DNA of 64,000 nucleotides from Cyclina sinensis (GCA_012932295.1 JAAONU010000014.1:19646251-19710250); one strand, 5' to 3'. Positions 46,801 through 56,932 are shown, counted from the stretch's first letter. Notes: generated from the sequence alone by a model not told the origin. Made by a program: numbers and translations.

Positions 46801-49715
46801 AGATGCTTCTAAACAAGTAATCTTAATACATTCAGTTTCACCTAATCTCTGTTTTTGCTACCACAGTTTCTGTTTAGTTTAAACATTAGTTACTTTAGCA
46901 TGAATGAGAAGAAAGCTTGTAGCTTATTTAAATCACTCTCAAGTCTGCTTCCTGGAACCAGCCAGTACTGGTGTCATATGAGGAAACATGGGCGTCACCC
47001 TGGTAGGGCTCGGACCTTCGGTGCCTGGGTTGAGAGGCAGACACCTTAACCACTAGGCCACCCCTTCCCTCTCTCAGTTTGTTCCACCTTTTCTTTGTAT
47101 GTTTGTCAGTCAGTCTGTCTGTTTACAATTTGTCTATTTGTCAATCACTCTTTCTGTTAACATGTTTGTTCATCAGTCTCTCTTCTCAGCATGCTAAAGC
47201 TTCCTGCACTCTGTGTCTCCAGGTTAGATTTTTATTTTACAATTTAGCTTAAATGTGTACTTGCCTAACAAATAGCTGAGAATGATTTATTAAAGAAATT
47301 CAATTTGAGGAATTGCAGAATTTCCTGCAAGCATTTTTGTTTTCATAGCCATGTTTTATTATTGGATATGTTATGTAACAAAAAGTGTAAATCACAAAGA
47401 GAATTGAAAGTAAGATCATTTTCTAAGTTTTGATTGAAAACACTATGTACATTTTCTAGGGAAAGGTAAATGACTGCTTGAGAGAGGGTAAAATGATTGA
47501 CAAGCTGCTATAGAGAGCCTGATGTAAATTCAAATGTGCTTTTTCTGTTTACAGTTATCAAGGCATTTACTCAGGGAGAAACAAATGGAGAGTGAAAGGC
47601 GAAGTTTATCTCAGGAGTTAAAACGTAGTCAGATGGATGCTTCAATGAAATCTGCTAGGTGAGTATCTCAAGAGTGACCTCTCTTGTTAAAGATAGTGGG
47701 TCTTTTCCCTTTGTGGCTATACAACATTTTGTGGAAGAAGTTCTTTTATTTTCAGCCTGAGCTAATTCCTTAGAATTTATTTTTTATTCATAAATTTGAG
47801 TATATTATCATCTTTTGTATATATTTAAGATAGAAATTTAGCTTCCATATAATATTTTTGCGTGAGATTTTATGGATGTGAAACAGCTACAATGTAAGAG
47901 ATTGTGAAATATTTCAGTTTTAGGCAAGATGCTTGACATGTTTGTTATAAGTCTGTGTACAGCATATTGAATATAACTTTTTTCTTGTTAGCTAATTGTA
48001 AGGAACCAAGTTGGTACGTCTAAGTATGTTTATGTTACATGTACATGTGCTTAACTTTTTGTCAAACTTCAGAATTGTCAGTTTTCCTGTGTCTTTGTTC
48101 TTTCAGTTCAAGTCTTTGAATATTTACTTTATATTCAGTCAGTGAAACTTTTTCAGGCATTTGCATTGATAGTTTGCAATGCCAAAGAGATCTTACTGGC
48201 TTTGTTTGTCACAGCTGTATGCAAAGAATAAAAATAAGTTGTAAGATTTAAATCTGTCTTTATTCTTTATTCTCTGTGTGTGTTGTGTCTTTTATGTATA
48301 ATCTCTTGCAAAAAGTTTGGATAGCTTGCTAAATATATATCAGAGCTTTCATACCTAGTATCATAATTTCAACTGTTTCTTATGAATTTCCCTATATTCA
48401 GTTCTATCTCCCCTGTTTTATATACTGGGTATTAGCATGTTCCAGTTTGGACTGTTCCAGTTTCTTTAAAAATGGGATTTTCAGCAAGAAATATCTATCA
48501 GTAAGAATATGTCCAGAACATTGCTGGCTAATTTTTACAGGTCTTCAGTGTAGGCATTGACAAATTGTTCTAAAATGCTTAATGGGTATTGGTGTGATGC
48601 TAACTATATATGTTATCAAAGAACATGTGTTACTAGTACTTCTAATGAAAAGATTTTTCTTCAGTTGTAAAGCTGAATATGAGATCTCTGTTGTTTTATT
48701 AAAATACTATGAAAACTGTATAATTTGTTAAGTGGTGAAGGTTAGCATTTAAGAAGCAGGAGGCTAAAGGTCCAGATTTTGTAAGGAGACCCATAAGTAC
48801 CCTGCCAGCTAGTTAAAGAATGGTAACCAGTTATCTAGCAACTGGTATTAAAGAGAAAGAATTTCAATGTAAATGTGTTTATAAAAAAGGATGTCTGAAA
48901 AGTCTGGTAGGCCAGTTCTTTCAATGGTAGTGATAGTTTGATAAATAAACATTTATTTTTTGCTTTGACACTTCCACATTAAGAAGAATTGTAAAGAAAT
49001 ACTGTTGCATTTTATTTACTCAGAAACAACAGTGACCAAATGTTACTCATTTTTTAAGTGTTCAGATTATTTTTGTCTCAGTTTCAGTGATCATAAATTA
49101 AGTTGATTTATTGCATGTTTTATTCAATCAGTGAAGTTCAACAAGTTTACTCACATTTGATTCAACAGTTCATTGTTGTATAAGTTTAAGCTCCCTTAGT
49201 GATATTATTTATATAAAAGATAGATCTTTGAAGTGATTGGAAAATGCGTAAGGATTCGCATATTTAGTTTTTCCTTTCTCTGTTCAGGTCAACATAGATT
49301 ATGATATACAGTTGGTTTTAATTTGATACCCAGTGACAGATTACATTAATATGTTTTAGGTAGTGGTCTATAAGTATGTATATGTTAAAAAGGATGTGTA
49401 GATTGACAAGTACTAGGCTAGGTTATAGGTTTTGATTTGAAACCGCAGTAAATTTATGTAAAAGCAAGTTGCATAAACAACAGTTTTCTGCCAAACACTT
49501 CAGTGCAAGACAATGTTCTGTAACCTATTGTACATGTATAACAGATTTCATCATTAAATAACAAAGTCAAACTGTTCTAGAAATATGTACACTTATTCCA
49601 TTGCAGGAACCATCCAGATGATTTACATATAGCAGACCTGGTTGCCAGTCAGGGATCTATGAGTGGGTCTGTCCGTAGGAAAGGGGAAATAGATCAGTTC
49701 CTTGATGAAAGATGA
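22896..49715 (+). CDS. SCLT1: SCLT1, centriolar distal appendage coiled-coil protein (22 exons, 713 aa)
   Basis: Sodium channel and clathrin linker 1 is a mother-centriole distal appendage protein required for ciliogenesis. Exons: 22896-22932, 25642-25709, 26533-26582, 27083-27155, 28475-28530, 28981-29110, 31300-31371, 32050-32100, 32567-32637, 33265-33355, 33755-33846, 34103-34189, 34525-34615, 35307-35405, 35921-36067, 39687-39835, 41165-41357, 42922-43058, 45198-45336, 46721-46816, 47555-47658, 49607-49715. The sum is 2142 nt in one open frame; human SCLT1 is 688 aa. The start is ATG at 22896 (A at -3, G at +4) giving MASEEISFLKDQ, like human MAAEIDFLREQ. Other matches include LSPLMAEYD, VERWHEAEQEIDRL, FEVKLQSTEDV..ELRKLL and RWKEE. 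The C-terminus is about 25 residues longer than human. Nearly all of it is predicted coiled coil. Odd point: the donor of exon 19 is tandemly multiplied (45328-45885). Confidence 0.93.
23679..24817. mobile_element. Non-autonomous DNA transposon, 1139 bp, 13-bp TIRs, 7-bp TSD
   Basis: The left terminus CATACCTGCCATA is exactly inverted at 24805-24817 (TATGGCAGGTATG). TGTAAAA flanks both sides (23672-23678 and 24818-24824). Both ends carry clustered subterminal TCCCGGAAAT/TCCCGGATT motifs in opposite orientation, as expected for transposase-binding repeats. The 129-codon ORF on the minus strand (24442-24831) crosses the right terminus and so is not a gene of the element. Confidence 0.88.
25365..25570 (+). 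repeat. tRNA-derived SINE, + strand
   Basis: It has an A-box-like TGGTCAAGGGATTAGA, a B-box GGTTCAAATCC at the expected distance, then a tail module GAGAGTCTCCAGTGACATTC. A second copy of the same family lies in inverted orientation at about 28635-28735 in intron 5. Confidence 0.75.
25710..26532 (+). other. SCLT1 intron 2, no feature seen
   Basis: AT-rich intron between exons 2 and 3. No tandem repeat, inverted termini or coding pattern noticed; the ORF 26361-26642 overlaps exon 3 but in most of its length is intron. Confidence 0.5.
27290..27995. repeat. Dispersed repeat with internal ~140-bp tandem modules, intron 4
   Basis: Starts ATACGCCCTTCAAAGATGGG then ACGTATTATGGGAT. The module GAGCATAACTCCAAC, TATCAAAGCTATTGACTTGA, GATAGATCTCATTGAG, GCACTTCATGATTTTGGAGT repeats about four times (near 27380, 27531, 27669, 27902). 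This is a repeat type widespread in bivalve introns. The remainder of the intron (27996-28474) shows nothing. Confidence 0.8.
28635..28735 (-). repeat. tRNA-derived SINE copy, minus strand
   Basis: Read on the minus strand it has GATGGTTCAAATCCTTCAAG (B-box) and AGAGTCTCCAGTGAC, matching the SINE at 25365-25570. Located in SCLT1 intron 5. Confidence 0.7.
29451..30700. mobile_element. Non-autonomous hAT-like element, 1250 bp, 15-bp TIRs
   Basis: Left end CAGGGCATTCCCCAG and right end CTGGGGAAGGCCCTG are inverted with one mismatch. TGGTC flanks both sides (29446-29450 and 30701-30705), a short 5-bp target duplication. Just inside the left end is a strong GC palindrome, GCGCCCCGGCAGCGGGGCGC. 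No transposase. The CAGGG terminus fits hAT, but the short duplication keeps the class uncertain. In SCLT1 intron 6 (29111-31299); the remainder of the intron is plain. Confidence 0.78.
31372..32049 (+). other. SCLT1 intron 7, no feature seen
   Basis: Ordinary AT-rich intron, GTAGGG donor and TTTAG acceptor. The same holds for intron 8 (32101-32566). Confidence 0.5.
32665..32835 (+). repeat. tRNA-derived SINE (second family), intron 9
   Basis: AGCCTAGTGGTTAAGGC is an A-box-like tRNA head. The tail GCGAACTAGCTAAAGAATGG then TTATCAGTTTT and CTGGCCCCTGGCATAG recurs partly at 33166-33215 (TTATCAGTTTTCTG, CTGGCCACTGGCACAG) in the same intron and at 48730-48860 in intron 21. Confidence 0.6.
33356..35306 (+). 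other. SCLT1 introns 10-13, no repeat feature seen
   Basis: Four introns around exons 11-13 (33755-33846, 34103-34189, 34525-34615). AT-rich, no tandem arrays or inverted termini. The minus-strand ORF 34418-34639 overlaps exon 13 and is a shadow. Confidence 0.5.
35406..35920 (+). other. SCLT1 intron 14, no feature seen
   Basis: Ordinary intron. The minus-strand ORF at 35709-35906 shows no family pattern. Confidence 0.5.
36245..39480. repeat. 29-bp satellite array with higher-order structure, about 3.2 kb, intron 15
   Basis: Monomer ATTCACATCTTATCTGCAGC plus AAATATCAC (29 bp). In 36340-37300 three monomer types alternate: TTATCTGCTGC (29), TTACCTGCAGG (29) and a shortened GATCTATAGC type (25), making an 83-bp higher-order unit. 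In about 37700-38560 the period is a 58-bp dimer (CTGTAGCAAGTATCACTTCC plus CTGCAGCAAATAYCAC). In about 38890-39240 a different dimer (TTCTGATCTTCAGC plus TTCTTATCTGCAGC) takes over. The edges are degenerate. The array fills nearly all of the 3.6-kb intron, and the ORFs across it are artefacts. Confidence 0.96.
39950..40905. repeat. Dispersed repeat with internal direct modules, intron 16
   Basis: Modules such as GGCAATAAAGGAGATTTTGC, CATCACTTTGTTTT, AATTGTGGTTGCT and CTTAATGAAAATTAG recur about four times at irregular spacing (near 39962, 40120, 40430, 40575, 40735). A core near 40270-40340 reads CGGTGGGGACTATAGGAATG followed by CTGTCTGTCC, a module type frequent in bivalve repeats. Confidence 0.7.
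41640..42135. repeat. ~180-bp direct repeats, intron 17, shared with PGRMC2 intron
   Basis: Three diverged copies of a module with GTTGGATATTTCTCA, GTGGCATGAAAGTTTACACA, CAGGTCATGACCCTGACAAG and TGGCTAC. The same module occurs once at about 60885-61050 in the PGRMC2-like gene, so it is a dispersed family. A C-rich tract lies just upstream at about 41547-41581. Confidence 0.75.
42405..42680. repeat. 45-bp tandem repeat, about 6 copies, with splice-acceptor-like units
   Basis: Unit AAGCTCTACCTCAGTTTTCT then AATCTGTGTTTACAGTGACC and ATCCT, period 45. Each full copy contains CTAAT, a T/G-rich stretch and TTTACAG, resembling a branch point and 3' splice site. Last copy truncated. It lies about 240 bases before exon 18. 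Confidence 0.88.
43137..44669. mobile_element. Non-autonomous DNA transposon, 1533 bp, 12-bp TIRs, 6-bp TSD
   Basis: TAGTGTTGTATC at 43137-43148 is perfectly inverted at 44658-44669. TTTTGA flanks both sides (43131-43136 and 44670-44675). Next to each end are clustered GCCCTTTTT/GCGCCCTT motifs, and the left end has a GC hairpin GCGGGGCGCTGCGCCCCGC. The interior has no transposase; a 43-codon open stretch with KLAQLEKERAKAAK near 43740 is not assignable. Sits in SCLT1 intron 18. Confidence 0.88.
45328..45885 (+). repeat. 27-bp minisatellite multiplying the exon 19 splice donor, about 21 copies
   Basis: Unit ACTTTACAGGTAGAAATAGT plus CAGTAAT (27 bp, 9 codons). The first copy contains the true exon 19/intron 19 junction: ACA-CAG-like TTACAG ends the exon at 45336 and GTAGAAAT starts the intron. 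By my count 19 of 21 copies keep the CAG|GT junction; two lose it (CAGTTAGAA near 45686, CAGGAAGAA near 45740). Because 27 is divisible by 3, the exon frame stays open through the whole array to 45924 as TLQVEIVSN-type repeats. Use of a later donor would add 9 residues per copy without frameshift. Confidence 0.95.
46175..46602. repeat. 54-bp tandem repeat, 8 copies, intron 19
   Basis: Copies start every 54 bases from 46175 with CTTATGTAGATTAATACAGT then ATAGAATTATCTATATTTAA and TCAGATGTAACATA. Very homogeneous, with only a few substitutions (CTTTTG for CTTATG, TTATTT for TTATCT, CCAG for TCAG), so recently expanded or homogenised. With the 27-bp array it makes up about 70% of the 1.38-kb intron. 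Confidence 0.95.
46985..47075 (-). repeat. tRNA-derived SINE head, minus strand, intron 20
   Basis: On the minus strand: GTGGCCTAGTGGTTAAGGTG (A-box), then about 35 bases on GGTCCGAGCCC (B-box with one deviation). tRNA-like spacing but no cloverleaf completeness, so a SINE head rather than a tRNA gene. A GTCTGTC microsatellite follows at about 47100-47125. Confidence 0.65.
47659..49606 (+). other. SCLT1 intron 21, mostly plain
   Basis: 1.9-kb AT-rich intron. Apart from a weak SINE-like stretch at about 48730-48860 (GCCAGCTAGTTAAAGAATGG then TAACCAGTTATCT) nothing was recognised. Confidence 0.5.
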
Positions 49716-51100
49716 TATAAATTGCCTGATGAGAAAACACTGTAATATGAAACAATAAATGTTGTTTTAAATCCTGCCATGTTTTATTTTTCTGAATTTC
49801 AGAGACTCTTATGTTGCTGTGACTTTTTACATGTGATAATTTATAATGAAATTTATCTCAAAAGAATTGAAATTATTTGTTTATTAATCAGTAATTGTTT
49901 CATAGGTCACATAATTATATATCATTTTTCTTTTCTCAACATTTCCTGTTCACTGTATAAGCATTTCCTGTTCACTGTATAAGCATTTCCTGTTTAGAAA
50001 TGTTTGCATACCATATCATTATTCAGAACATTTTTAATGTTTCTAGCACAATTTTATGATAGTTTCTACAAATGTAACTTTAGAGAGAGAAAAATATATG
50101 TATATGTTCAGTTAGATTTACTGTCTGCTTATGTTACTTTCTTTTAAGTCAGTTATTGATGGTTACTGGTACTTTTTGTCTTACCTGTGCTGAATTAGGT
50201 TAACTGTTATTATTCATCTGTAACTTAACTTTGTATTCCAGTCAGTTAATCTAGCTTTGAATAAGTTATGTGGATATTTAGCTTCAGAAACTGGTTATGA
50301 CTACTTGTGAGGTACTGTGTTGTCATATATAATTCAGGCTCATTACGAGTTTGGTTTGAAAACAGTAGTTGTTTGAAAAAAATGTACATTTTTTCTTTTG
50401 TTATAATGAGACAAGATCTATTTTACTTTTTGGGATATATGAATATAATTTTTTAGGTATGGCATGATTTTGTGCTTCATATTAGCAATAAATAAAAAAA
50501 AATACATGAAGCTCAGATTTGTCAGTCTGGTGCCATTCAGTTTTGTGATGACACATTTCGAAATTTGTTATCACTGGCACATTTAATGCAGTTATCTTAA
50601 GTGTAAGATTTTAGTGTAAGTTTGAAATTATAATATACATAAACAGTATACTTTTAACAGTTTGCTCCCGAAAAAAATCAGATATGATGTTATGATATGA
50701 TATAGGTTTTATTTGATTAAGATATGTATAGCTTTACTAGATATGAAAATAACAACTTGGGGACTCAGACTAGTGCAAACACTGTAACTCTGTTTCTAAT
50801 TCTATATTAAGTTACAGAAGTTTTGCACTGACCCCTCGATTATTGTTAAGAATATGTTTATGATTTACAATTACGATTTAATTGAAATACATGTATAGTA
50901 AAAAAAACACTATTTTTACATAGAATATTTTAGATCAGTGCTTGTTCTAGCTGAGACATTTATGAATGGTTGTGCTTTTCATATACTGTAGCATTCAAAG
51001 GAATTGCATTGTATATTTTCATGATAATTTATATATTTGTAATTGTGATCTTTTTATACCTGATAAATTGACAAAAAATAAACTAACAAACATTTTGCTT
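49716..51100 (+). other. SCLT1 3' UTR and candidate poly(A) signals
   Basis: No coding signal. AATAAA occurs at 49754-49759 (only about 40 bases after the stop), 50487-50492 and 51077-51082, so several alternative ends are possible. Three copies of GCATTTCCTGTTCACTGTAT-like sequence lie at about 49938-49995. Confidence 0.5.
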
Positions 51101-51179
51101 ATTTTATTTCATAATAATTAATCCCTCTGTACTGATTAACCTTGGGTTTAAAGTGTTTTTTTGCTTGACTGTATTATGT

Positions 51180-52290
51180 AAGTTGAGGTATTCTACTCAC
51201 ACTGGTGTTGGCGTCGGGGATGTCACACCTTGGTTAGGGTTTTGCATGCAAGTTACTATTATGCATATATCTTACTAGCCAATAAGGCTTACTGATTTTG
51301 TTACTTTACTTATGTCTTCAGGGGCATTAAACAAACAAGTTTAGGCAAATTATGTCCCTTTTTGGACTTTAAGGCAATATGCATGCAACATACTGTCATG
51401 ATTGTTTCTCAGCAATTATTCATTGGATTGACTTGAAACTTAATAAGAATGTTAAGGGACATCAGACCTTCAAGTAAGGTAACTCTTTGTAGAATTTATT
51501 GTATATTATTGACCCTTTTAAATTTGGAAATTATGGTTTAAGTTTTGCATCCTTAAAAAAAGATAATACTGATTTGTATATAATTTACAGTGATGCAAAC
51601 ATTTTCATAAGCAACCTTGATTATCATTCAAATGACTCACTAAGATCTTCAGGTAGACAATGCTGACCAAATTAAATGCAAATTATGACCATTTTTGACT
51701 TGGAAATTGGATTAAATTTTGTATGCATCCTACTATTGTGCATATCTTAGAAATCAGCCCTCATTATTATACCCCTGCTACAAAGTTGTTGGGGTTTACT
51801 GGAATTAGCTTGTTCAGTTGTCTGTCCATCTGTCTGTTCAAAGAAATAATTGTTTCTTGACCATAAAAAGCTCCCATTGACACCTACCTGCATGAAAACT
51901 TACACATGTACTTCACCCCAAGCAAGGATGATTCCTATTTATTTTGGGGTCAAGCCATCAAAGGTCAGGTCATAGTGCTTGGAAATAAGGATATCGTTTG
52001 GGGACTATTGCTTGCTTTCTCTTATCTCCTACCTGCATGAAAACTTACTCATAGACTTCAACCACATCAGGGATGATCCTTTTTGATTTTGGTACAAACT
52101 GCCAAAGGTCAAGGTTACAATGGATAGACATAAGAAATCAGTTTCCAGATCATAACCTGCTTTCCTTATCATCTTCTTACATGAAAATTTACACTTCAGT
52201 TTGGCCCACATCATGGTTGATTCGTGAAAGGTCTTGGTCAGAGTGCTAAGACATTTTTTTATCACAATGTTACCAATAATTTCAGAGCAG
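51180..52290. repeat. Two dispersed repeats with internal modules, SCLT1-PGRMC2 interval
   Basis: 51180-51760 repeats TGCATGCAASYTACTATTRTGCATAT, TTAGGCAAATTATGTCC and TCAGGTAGACAAT-like modules. 51770-52290 starts ATACCCCTGCTACAAAGTTG and repeats CCTACCTGCATGAAAACTTA, TTCAACCACATCAGGGATGA, TTTTGG.. and AAAGGTCAAGGTTACA about three times. Both are of the modular type common in bivalves. Confidence 0.65.
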
Positions 52291-53390
52291 CTTTAAACTA
52301 ATAAGCTGCAAATAGTTGAGCACACTGTCTTAGGGACAGCTCTTCTTTCCTTTGGGAGTAGTAAATCTACATGTATATGAATCCAGTACAATCAATAGTT
52401 GACTGAGATATCATTGTTTTAAAATTGAGACAAAGCTGAATTTTATTATTGACAACAGTTGTGAAGATGGCCATTAGGAAGTAGTTGTTTTAGAAGCTGG
52501 TTAAGAAAGAAGTAGGGAAGTTGTAAAAGATTCACAACTTGTATATTTTTTGTTAGTTTCTAAAAATGTGTTATAACAGTTAAAAATTCTGACACCTTTT
52601 ATAAAGGTGAAAATTCTGACATATCTTAAGATTAATTTTTTATGAATTAGTTAAATTGGAAAAGTAGCAAAATCCTTTGTATAAATTATTGAACTTTACA
52701 GATCAATAGTCTGGTTCCCGGTTTTTAAGTAGGAAAGTCGGAAATTAGTCTGCTAGATCGACAATGATCATTGAAAGTATATGTACACGGCAGCGACAAG
52801 CCAGACGTAAACTTATCACACGAAGAGAAGAGGGAATCCCAACATTTAAGGCTAGGGTTTAGGTAAAATTTGATCAATATTCCAAAGAAATGTTTTGAGT
52901 ATACAATTAGTAATAATGCAACAATGCCATAAACACAATCTTTTACAATAACAATTTTCGTTTTTATTTTATAATATTAAACCATTTTAAAATAGTGAGG
53001 TTTGATAAAAGTAATGTAAGAAGAGATAAAGAAAAATATTCTAAAAGTAGTGTCTCCCATACATGTGTAGTACTGATGAAGGGAGGTTACTTAACGTGCA
53101 CATTCTGTAGACGTGAACCTTGACTCTTTCTGACGACCGACGCATAAAGAGTGTCATATTTCTACAAAGTGAAAATTTTGCATGCGAAAAATATCTGTAC
53201 CGTCTTACATCACATTAGGGAAAACCTATCCAGAATTTACAATTAATGTGTAAAAAATGCTTGTACCCTGCAAATGTTTTGAGATGTCAGAAATTTAGAT
53301 GAATTCGTTTCTCTTTTCCTTATAACTTTTATTATAATTTCATTTACTTCTTCATTTGATGCCGTGTATAGCCTGTGCAAGATTCGACAT
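52291..53390. other. Intergenic sequence, no clear feature
   Basis: AT-rich interval downstream of SCLT1. No ORF with family pattern, no tandem repeat and no paired termini were recognised. PGRMC2 exon 1 was looked for here and not seen. Confidence 0.4.
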
Positions 53391-53392
53391 AC

Positions 53393-53430
53393 AGTAAAAC
53401 CTCAATAATGAGACCACCTCTGGGACCAGC
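53393..53430 (+). mobile_element. Left terminus of a pogo/Tigger-like element
   Basis: Preceded by TA, CAGTAAAACCTCAATAATGA followed by GACCACCTCTGGGACC matches the CAGT..AACCTC..GGGACC end type of pogo/Tigger elements. A matching right end was not found before the assembly gap. Confidence 0.6.
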
Positions 53431-53659
53431 AATAAGTGGTCTTAATATTGAGTTGGTCCTAAAATTGAGTTCAGATGATGACATGAAGGTGTATGGTAGA
53501 TTTATCGACTCAGTGTGTGTTTTTTTAATTTTTAAGACCATTTCATTAATTAATACCGTGAAAACATTCATGATTAAAATTTAATGCAACATACAAATTA
53601 TGCAGCACTTAGTTCAGCTAAGTACAAAATTATTTATCATATTTTAATAAGCCCAGAAA

Positions 53660-53792
53660 CTAATACAAATTTAATCACCTGAGTTTTCCCAATGCCGTAC
53701 TTTTCAGCTAACTTTCACTGACTCTGACCATTGCTTTCATTTATCAAAATTATTTTCTCTTTAAGAGAAATCTCTGTCCGCTTTTTGCTCAT
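53660..53792 (-). pseudogene. pogo/Tigger-like transposase N-terminal HTH remnant
   Basis: On the minus strand from the ATG at 53792: MSKKRTEISLKEKIILINES, then NGQSQ, a TGA stop, then KLAEKYGIGKTQVIKFV. This is the CENP-B/pogo helix-turn-helix pattern (K.R..SL.EK..LI......SQ..LA..YG..K.QV). One in-frame stop, no catalytic domain follows. It belongs with the terminus at 53393. Confidence 0.75.
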
Positions 53793-54214
53793 TTTAGTCA
53801 AATTTCAGGAGGAATATTTTGTGTAATCAACTTGTACAATGTGTATCAATCAAAATAAAAATGTAAAGTGATACGTAAATCTCACAAAATTTTGGATTTT
53901 AGTGTTGCATTAATTCGTTTGCGCATCAATAAGTGACTATAACAATAGAAAATTTATCGTGCTGTAAGCCGCAGTCTACTCTAATAAGGGTGTCATAAAC
54001 AATTAAACCGATAACTATCAACCTTAAAGTAAATTATTAATTAACACCGATTAACACGAGGTGTCCATTATGTACATGTTTGTGGTATGAAACCACCAAT
54101 TCAGCTCAAAAAATGGTACCCGCATAATGGCGGCTAGAAATAGTTCTCAGTTTTCTTGGCTATTATTAACATTTTTGCCCTAATCTGTGTATTTTTTTTG
54201 CTGGAAATCATTTT

Positions 54215-54314
54215 NNNNNNNNNNNNNNNNNNNNNNNNNNNNNNNNNNNNNNNNNNNNNNNNNNNNNNNNNNNNNNNNNNNNNNNNNNNNNNNNNNNNNN
54301 NNNNNNNNNNNNNN
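54215..54314. other. Assembly gap (100 N)
   Basis: Exactly 100 N, the conventional size for a gap of unknown length. ORFs spanning it are meaningless. It lies between SCLT1 and the first visible PGRMC2 exon. Confidence 0.99.
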
Positions 54315-54667
54315 TTATGCGGCACTTCTCAAGATGTTATGCTCACCAATATTTTCATTTGTTTTGAATTAAATATTTAACGTATGTTTAAATCCCCTAT
54401 ATTCTGTTCAGTGTGTTTGTCAAAAATTTTAATTCTGTGGCTGCCGTAGGTCAAGGATTATGTTTTCTATTGTGATAAATATTTATGTTTTTATTGTGAT
54501 AAATAATCATAACTTCTGATAAAACAAAGTAATTTAGTAATTAAATTGTATCTAATACTAATAGTGGTAAAATAATGTGCCGTTGTTTTTTGAGAGATTG
54601 TTGTTTTTATCAGTTGTTTATAATATCATAAAATCTTGTTTCCTCAGTCTTGAGATCTGTTCGTATA

Positions 54668-56900
54668 CAGTACAGCTCAGGAGGATTGTCCAAATTATGC
54701 GAAATTTGGAGGATTTCACTCCACACTTTGTGGGAGTATTTTGCATTAAATAGAGTGACTTTGCATGAAAAGGAGTGACTGAAGCCACTTCGAGTAAGGA
54801 GTAAATTCGTGGCACTTCACAGAAGTAATATCAAAGCACTTCGTGAATTTAACTGGTTATATAAATGAAAGAAATTTTTTCAATGTGCTGTCATTGCTAT
54901 CAAAATTGGATATTTCCCTTTGAAAATTTAGAAAAGATGAAACCAATAATTCACCATTGCCGAAATTAAAAATTGAGAATTTTAGAGAAACTGGTTTTTT
55001 TTTTCTACAGACAGATGAAAATTGATTAAAGAAATCAAATCAGATCTTTAATATTTACTTTAATTTCATTGGTGGAAAATCGGCTATTTCCAATAGACAA
55101 AGGTAATACTTTACACTGACCCTGCATATTGTTCTAAGATCATGTTTGTTCATGCAACCTTTTAACTGTTTCCCCACACCAATACGTCATCTTTGCTAGT
55201 TCCTTATCTACATATGGTAAATACATGTTTCAAAATATTCCTACTCCATAAGTGCTAACAACAAAAGTTTTTTTCAATCCTAAGAAAACTAGGTGTTACT
55301 GATAAAATATTTTCCGAAAATGAGAATTAAAAGTAAAGAGTAAGCGTCGCTTTTTTTAGAAAAGCATGCAACATTAGATAATGTGATGTGGAAAAGGCGG
55401 TAAAATAGTGGAAATATTTTATGGAAAATTACTCAGGCTTGCTGTCAAAGGTTAGCTCTTAGAATAACAACCAATAAAAAAGATGGTGTTACATCACATG
55501 TGAAGAGCATAGGTCACAGGAAGTGTGATTGACAGGTTGTTCCTTTGAGGGTAGGTGTCGAAACAATATTATGATAAAGTAAAGACCCATTGGTGTTTGA
55601 TCAAAGTAAAGAAACGGAAATGATTGTGAAATTCATCCCCAAATGTTAAAAAAATAAAAAGGAAATGTTGAACCACTGAAATTTACAATTAACAAGTTTT
55701 TGTTTTGCTGAAAATTTCACTTTCACACCTGAGTTCACAGATTGGTATACAAACTAGTTTGAAAAAAGGTGTTTTAGTTTGTATTTAGGTATGTTTTTCA
55801 CACAGGTGTCATCTGTGATTTTGAGTTTATCTGAAAACATGGCACCCTTTGTTAAAAGTTGAAAGCCTCTGTTGAGTGATGTAAGTTCTTTGACATTTGA
55901 AGCAGTTGACATAAAATAATCCCGATAATTACCATGTGTAACAAAAAATTATTTTAGGAATATGCTATTATGCAATGGTTTTGGATAATTCAAGGGAACA
56001 AGGATGCCATGGTTCAGCACAGATCCTTGAATGTCCTTGAATTTGATCCTAAGTCCTTGAAAAGTCTTTGAATTTTGCTTCTAAAAAATCCCCTGGAAAA
56101 GTCTTTGAATTTTCAAAAAAAAGCTGGAAAAGTCATGGAATTTCGAAAAAAATGGAGTGTGTAATCACAATTGTTGCGGTAAGAAGTACAGAAAATGAAA
56201 ATGACATCAAAACAAGTGAAAAAAATGATAAAAAATGTACATGTACCCACTACAAATGTGAATGCTAGTTGGGTTTTGGTACGGGTAAATACAGGGTTTA
56301 GGTATGGGTTAGCAATTCTCACAATGTGAATAATTTCTAGCGTGATCATGCGTGACACAACAAAAACAAGATGAGTGGTCCTAAAAATAGGTGTGTTTTC
56401 CCCAGTAAATGGCTAACAGATGATGAATATTCACTGTGGCTTAAGAGTTTAAGTCTGACAAGCATAAGTGTTTATGTAAGTAGGTAGTTTTTCAGAAATA
56501 AAACTGTTTTATAACTTTTCCATCATTAGATATGCCTTATGAAGAGCCTGAATTGTCATAAAGATTTAAGCTGCAAGCGACTTGAATAGTCCTTAAAAAT
56601 TGATAAAAAGTCCTTGAATTTTTTTGGTCAAGTCCTGTATGAACCATGGATGCTAACGTGTACGTTTTGCAAATGTTCTCATTTGTTCACGAAATACTTC
56701 AGTATGTTGTTACGTGTCTACGCGAAGTCACTCCAAATTTTTCTTGCAGAAACGCGAAGTCACACGGAAGATTTTTTTAACTCCACTAAAAGTGAAGTCA
56801 CTTCATTTGCACTGGAGGAAATCATCTTTTACACGAAGTCACACTTTTTTCAATCACTCCATACTTCGCGAAATTCGGACAATCCTCTTGAGCTGTACTG
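54668..56900. mobile_element. TA-flanked Tc1/mariner-like non-autonomous element, 2233 bp, with nested insertion
   Basis: Left end CAGTACAGCTCAGGAGGATT (about 44 bp similar) is inverted at 56857-56900 with about 6 mismatches. TA lies on both sides (54666-54667, 56901-56902). Subterminal GAAGTCACTCC-type motifs occur repeatedly near both ends in opposite orientation. No transposase. A 641-bp element is inserted at 56008-56648, leaving about 1.6 kb for the original. Confidence 0.83.
56008..56648. mobile_element. Nested 641-bp element with 9-bp TIRs and 5-bp TSD
   Basis: CATGGTTCA at 56008 and TGAACCATG ending at 56648; GATGC flanks both sides (56003-56007, 56649-56653). Both ends are rich in AAGTCCTTGAATTTT-type motifs (direct at left, and again at 56590-56625). 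No coding capacity beyond a 66-codon ORF translating the motifs. Confidence 0.7.
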
Positions 56901-56932
56901 TATTTAGTACAATTCCATAACTAGTTCAGCTA

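Noticed and set aside
46985..47075. Possible tRNA gene on the minus strand
   Set aside because: A- and B-box-like motifs are present but the B-box deviates and no full cloverleaf or acceptor pairing could be drawn; better read as a SINE head.
54127..54214. ATGGCGGC start followed by a hydrophobic stretch (INIFALICVFFLLEI) just before the gap, considered as PGRMC2 exon 1
   Set aside because: The ATG frame stops after about 18 codons, the hydrophobic stretch is in another frame preceded by a TAG, and no MAPR-specific residues follow before the N run.
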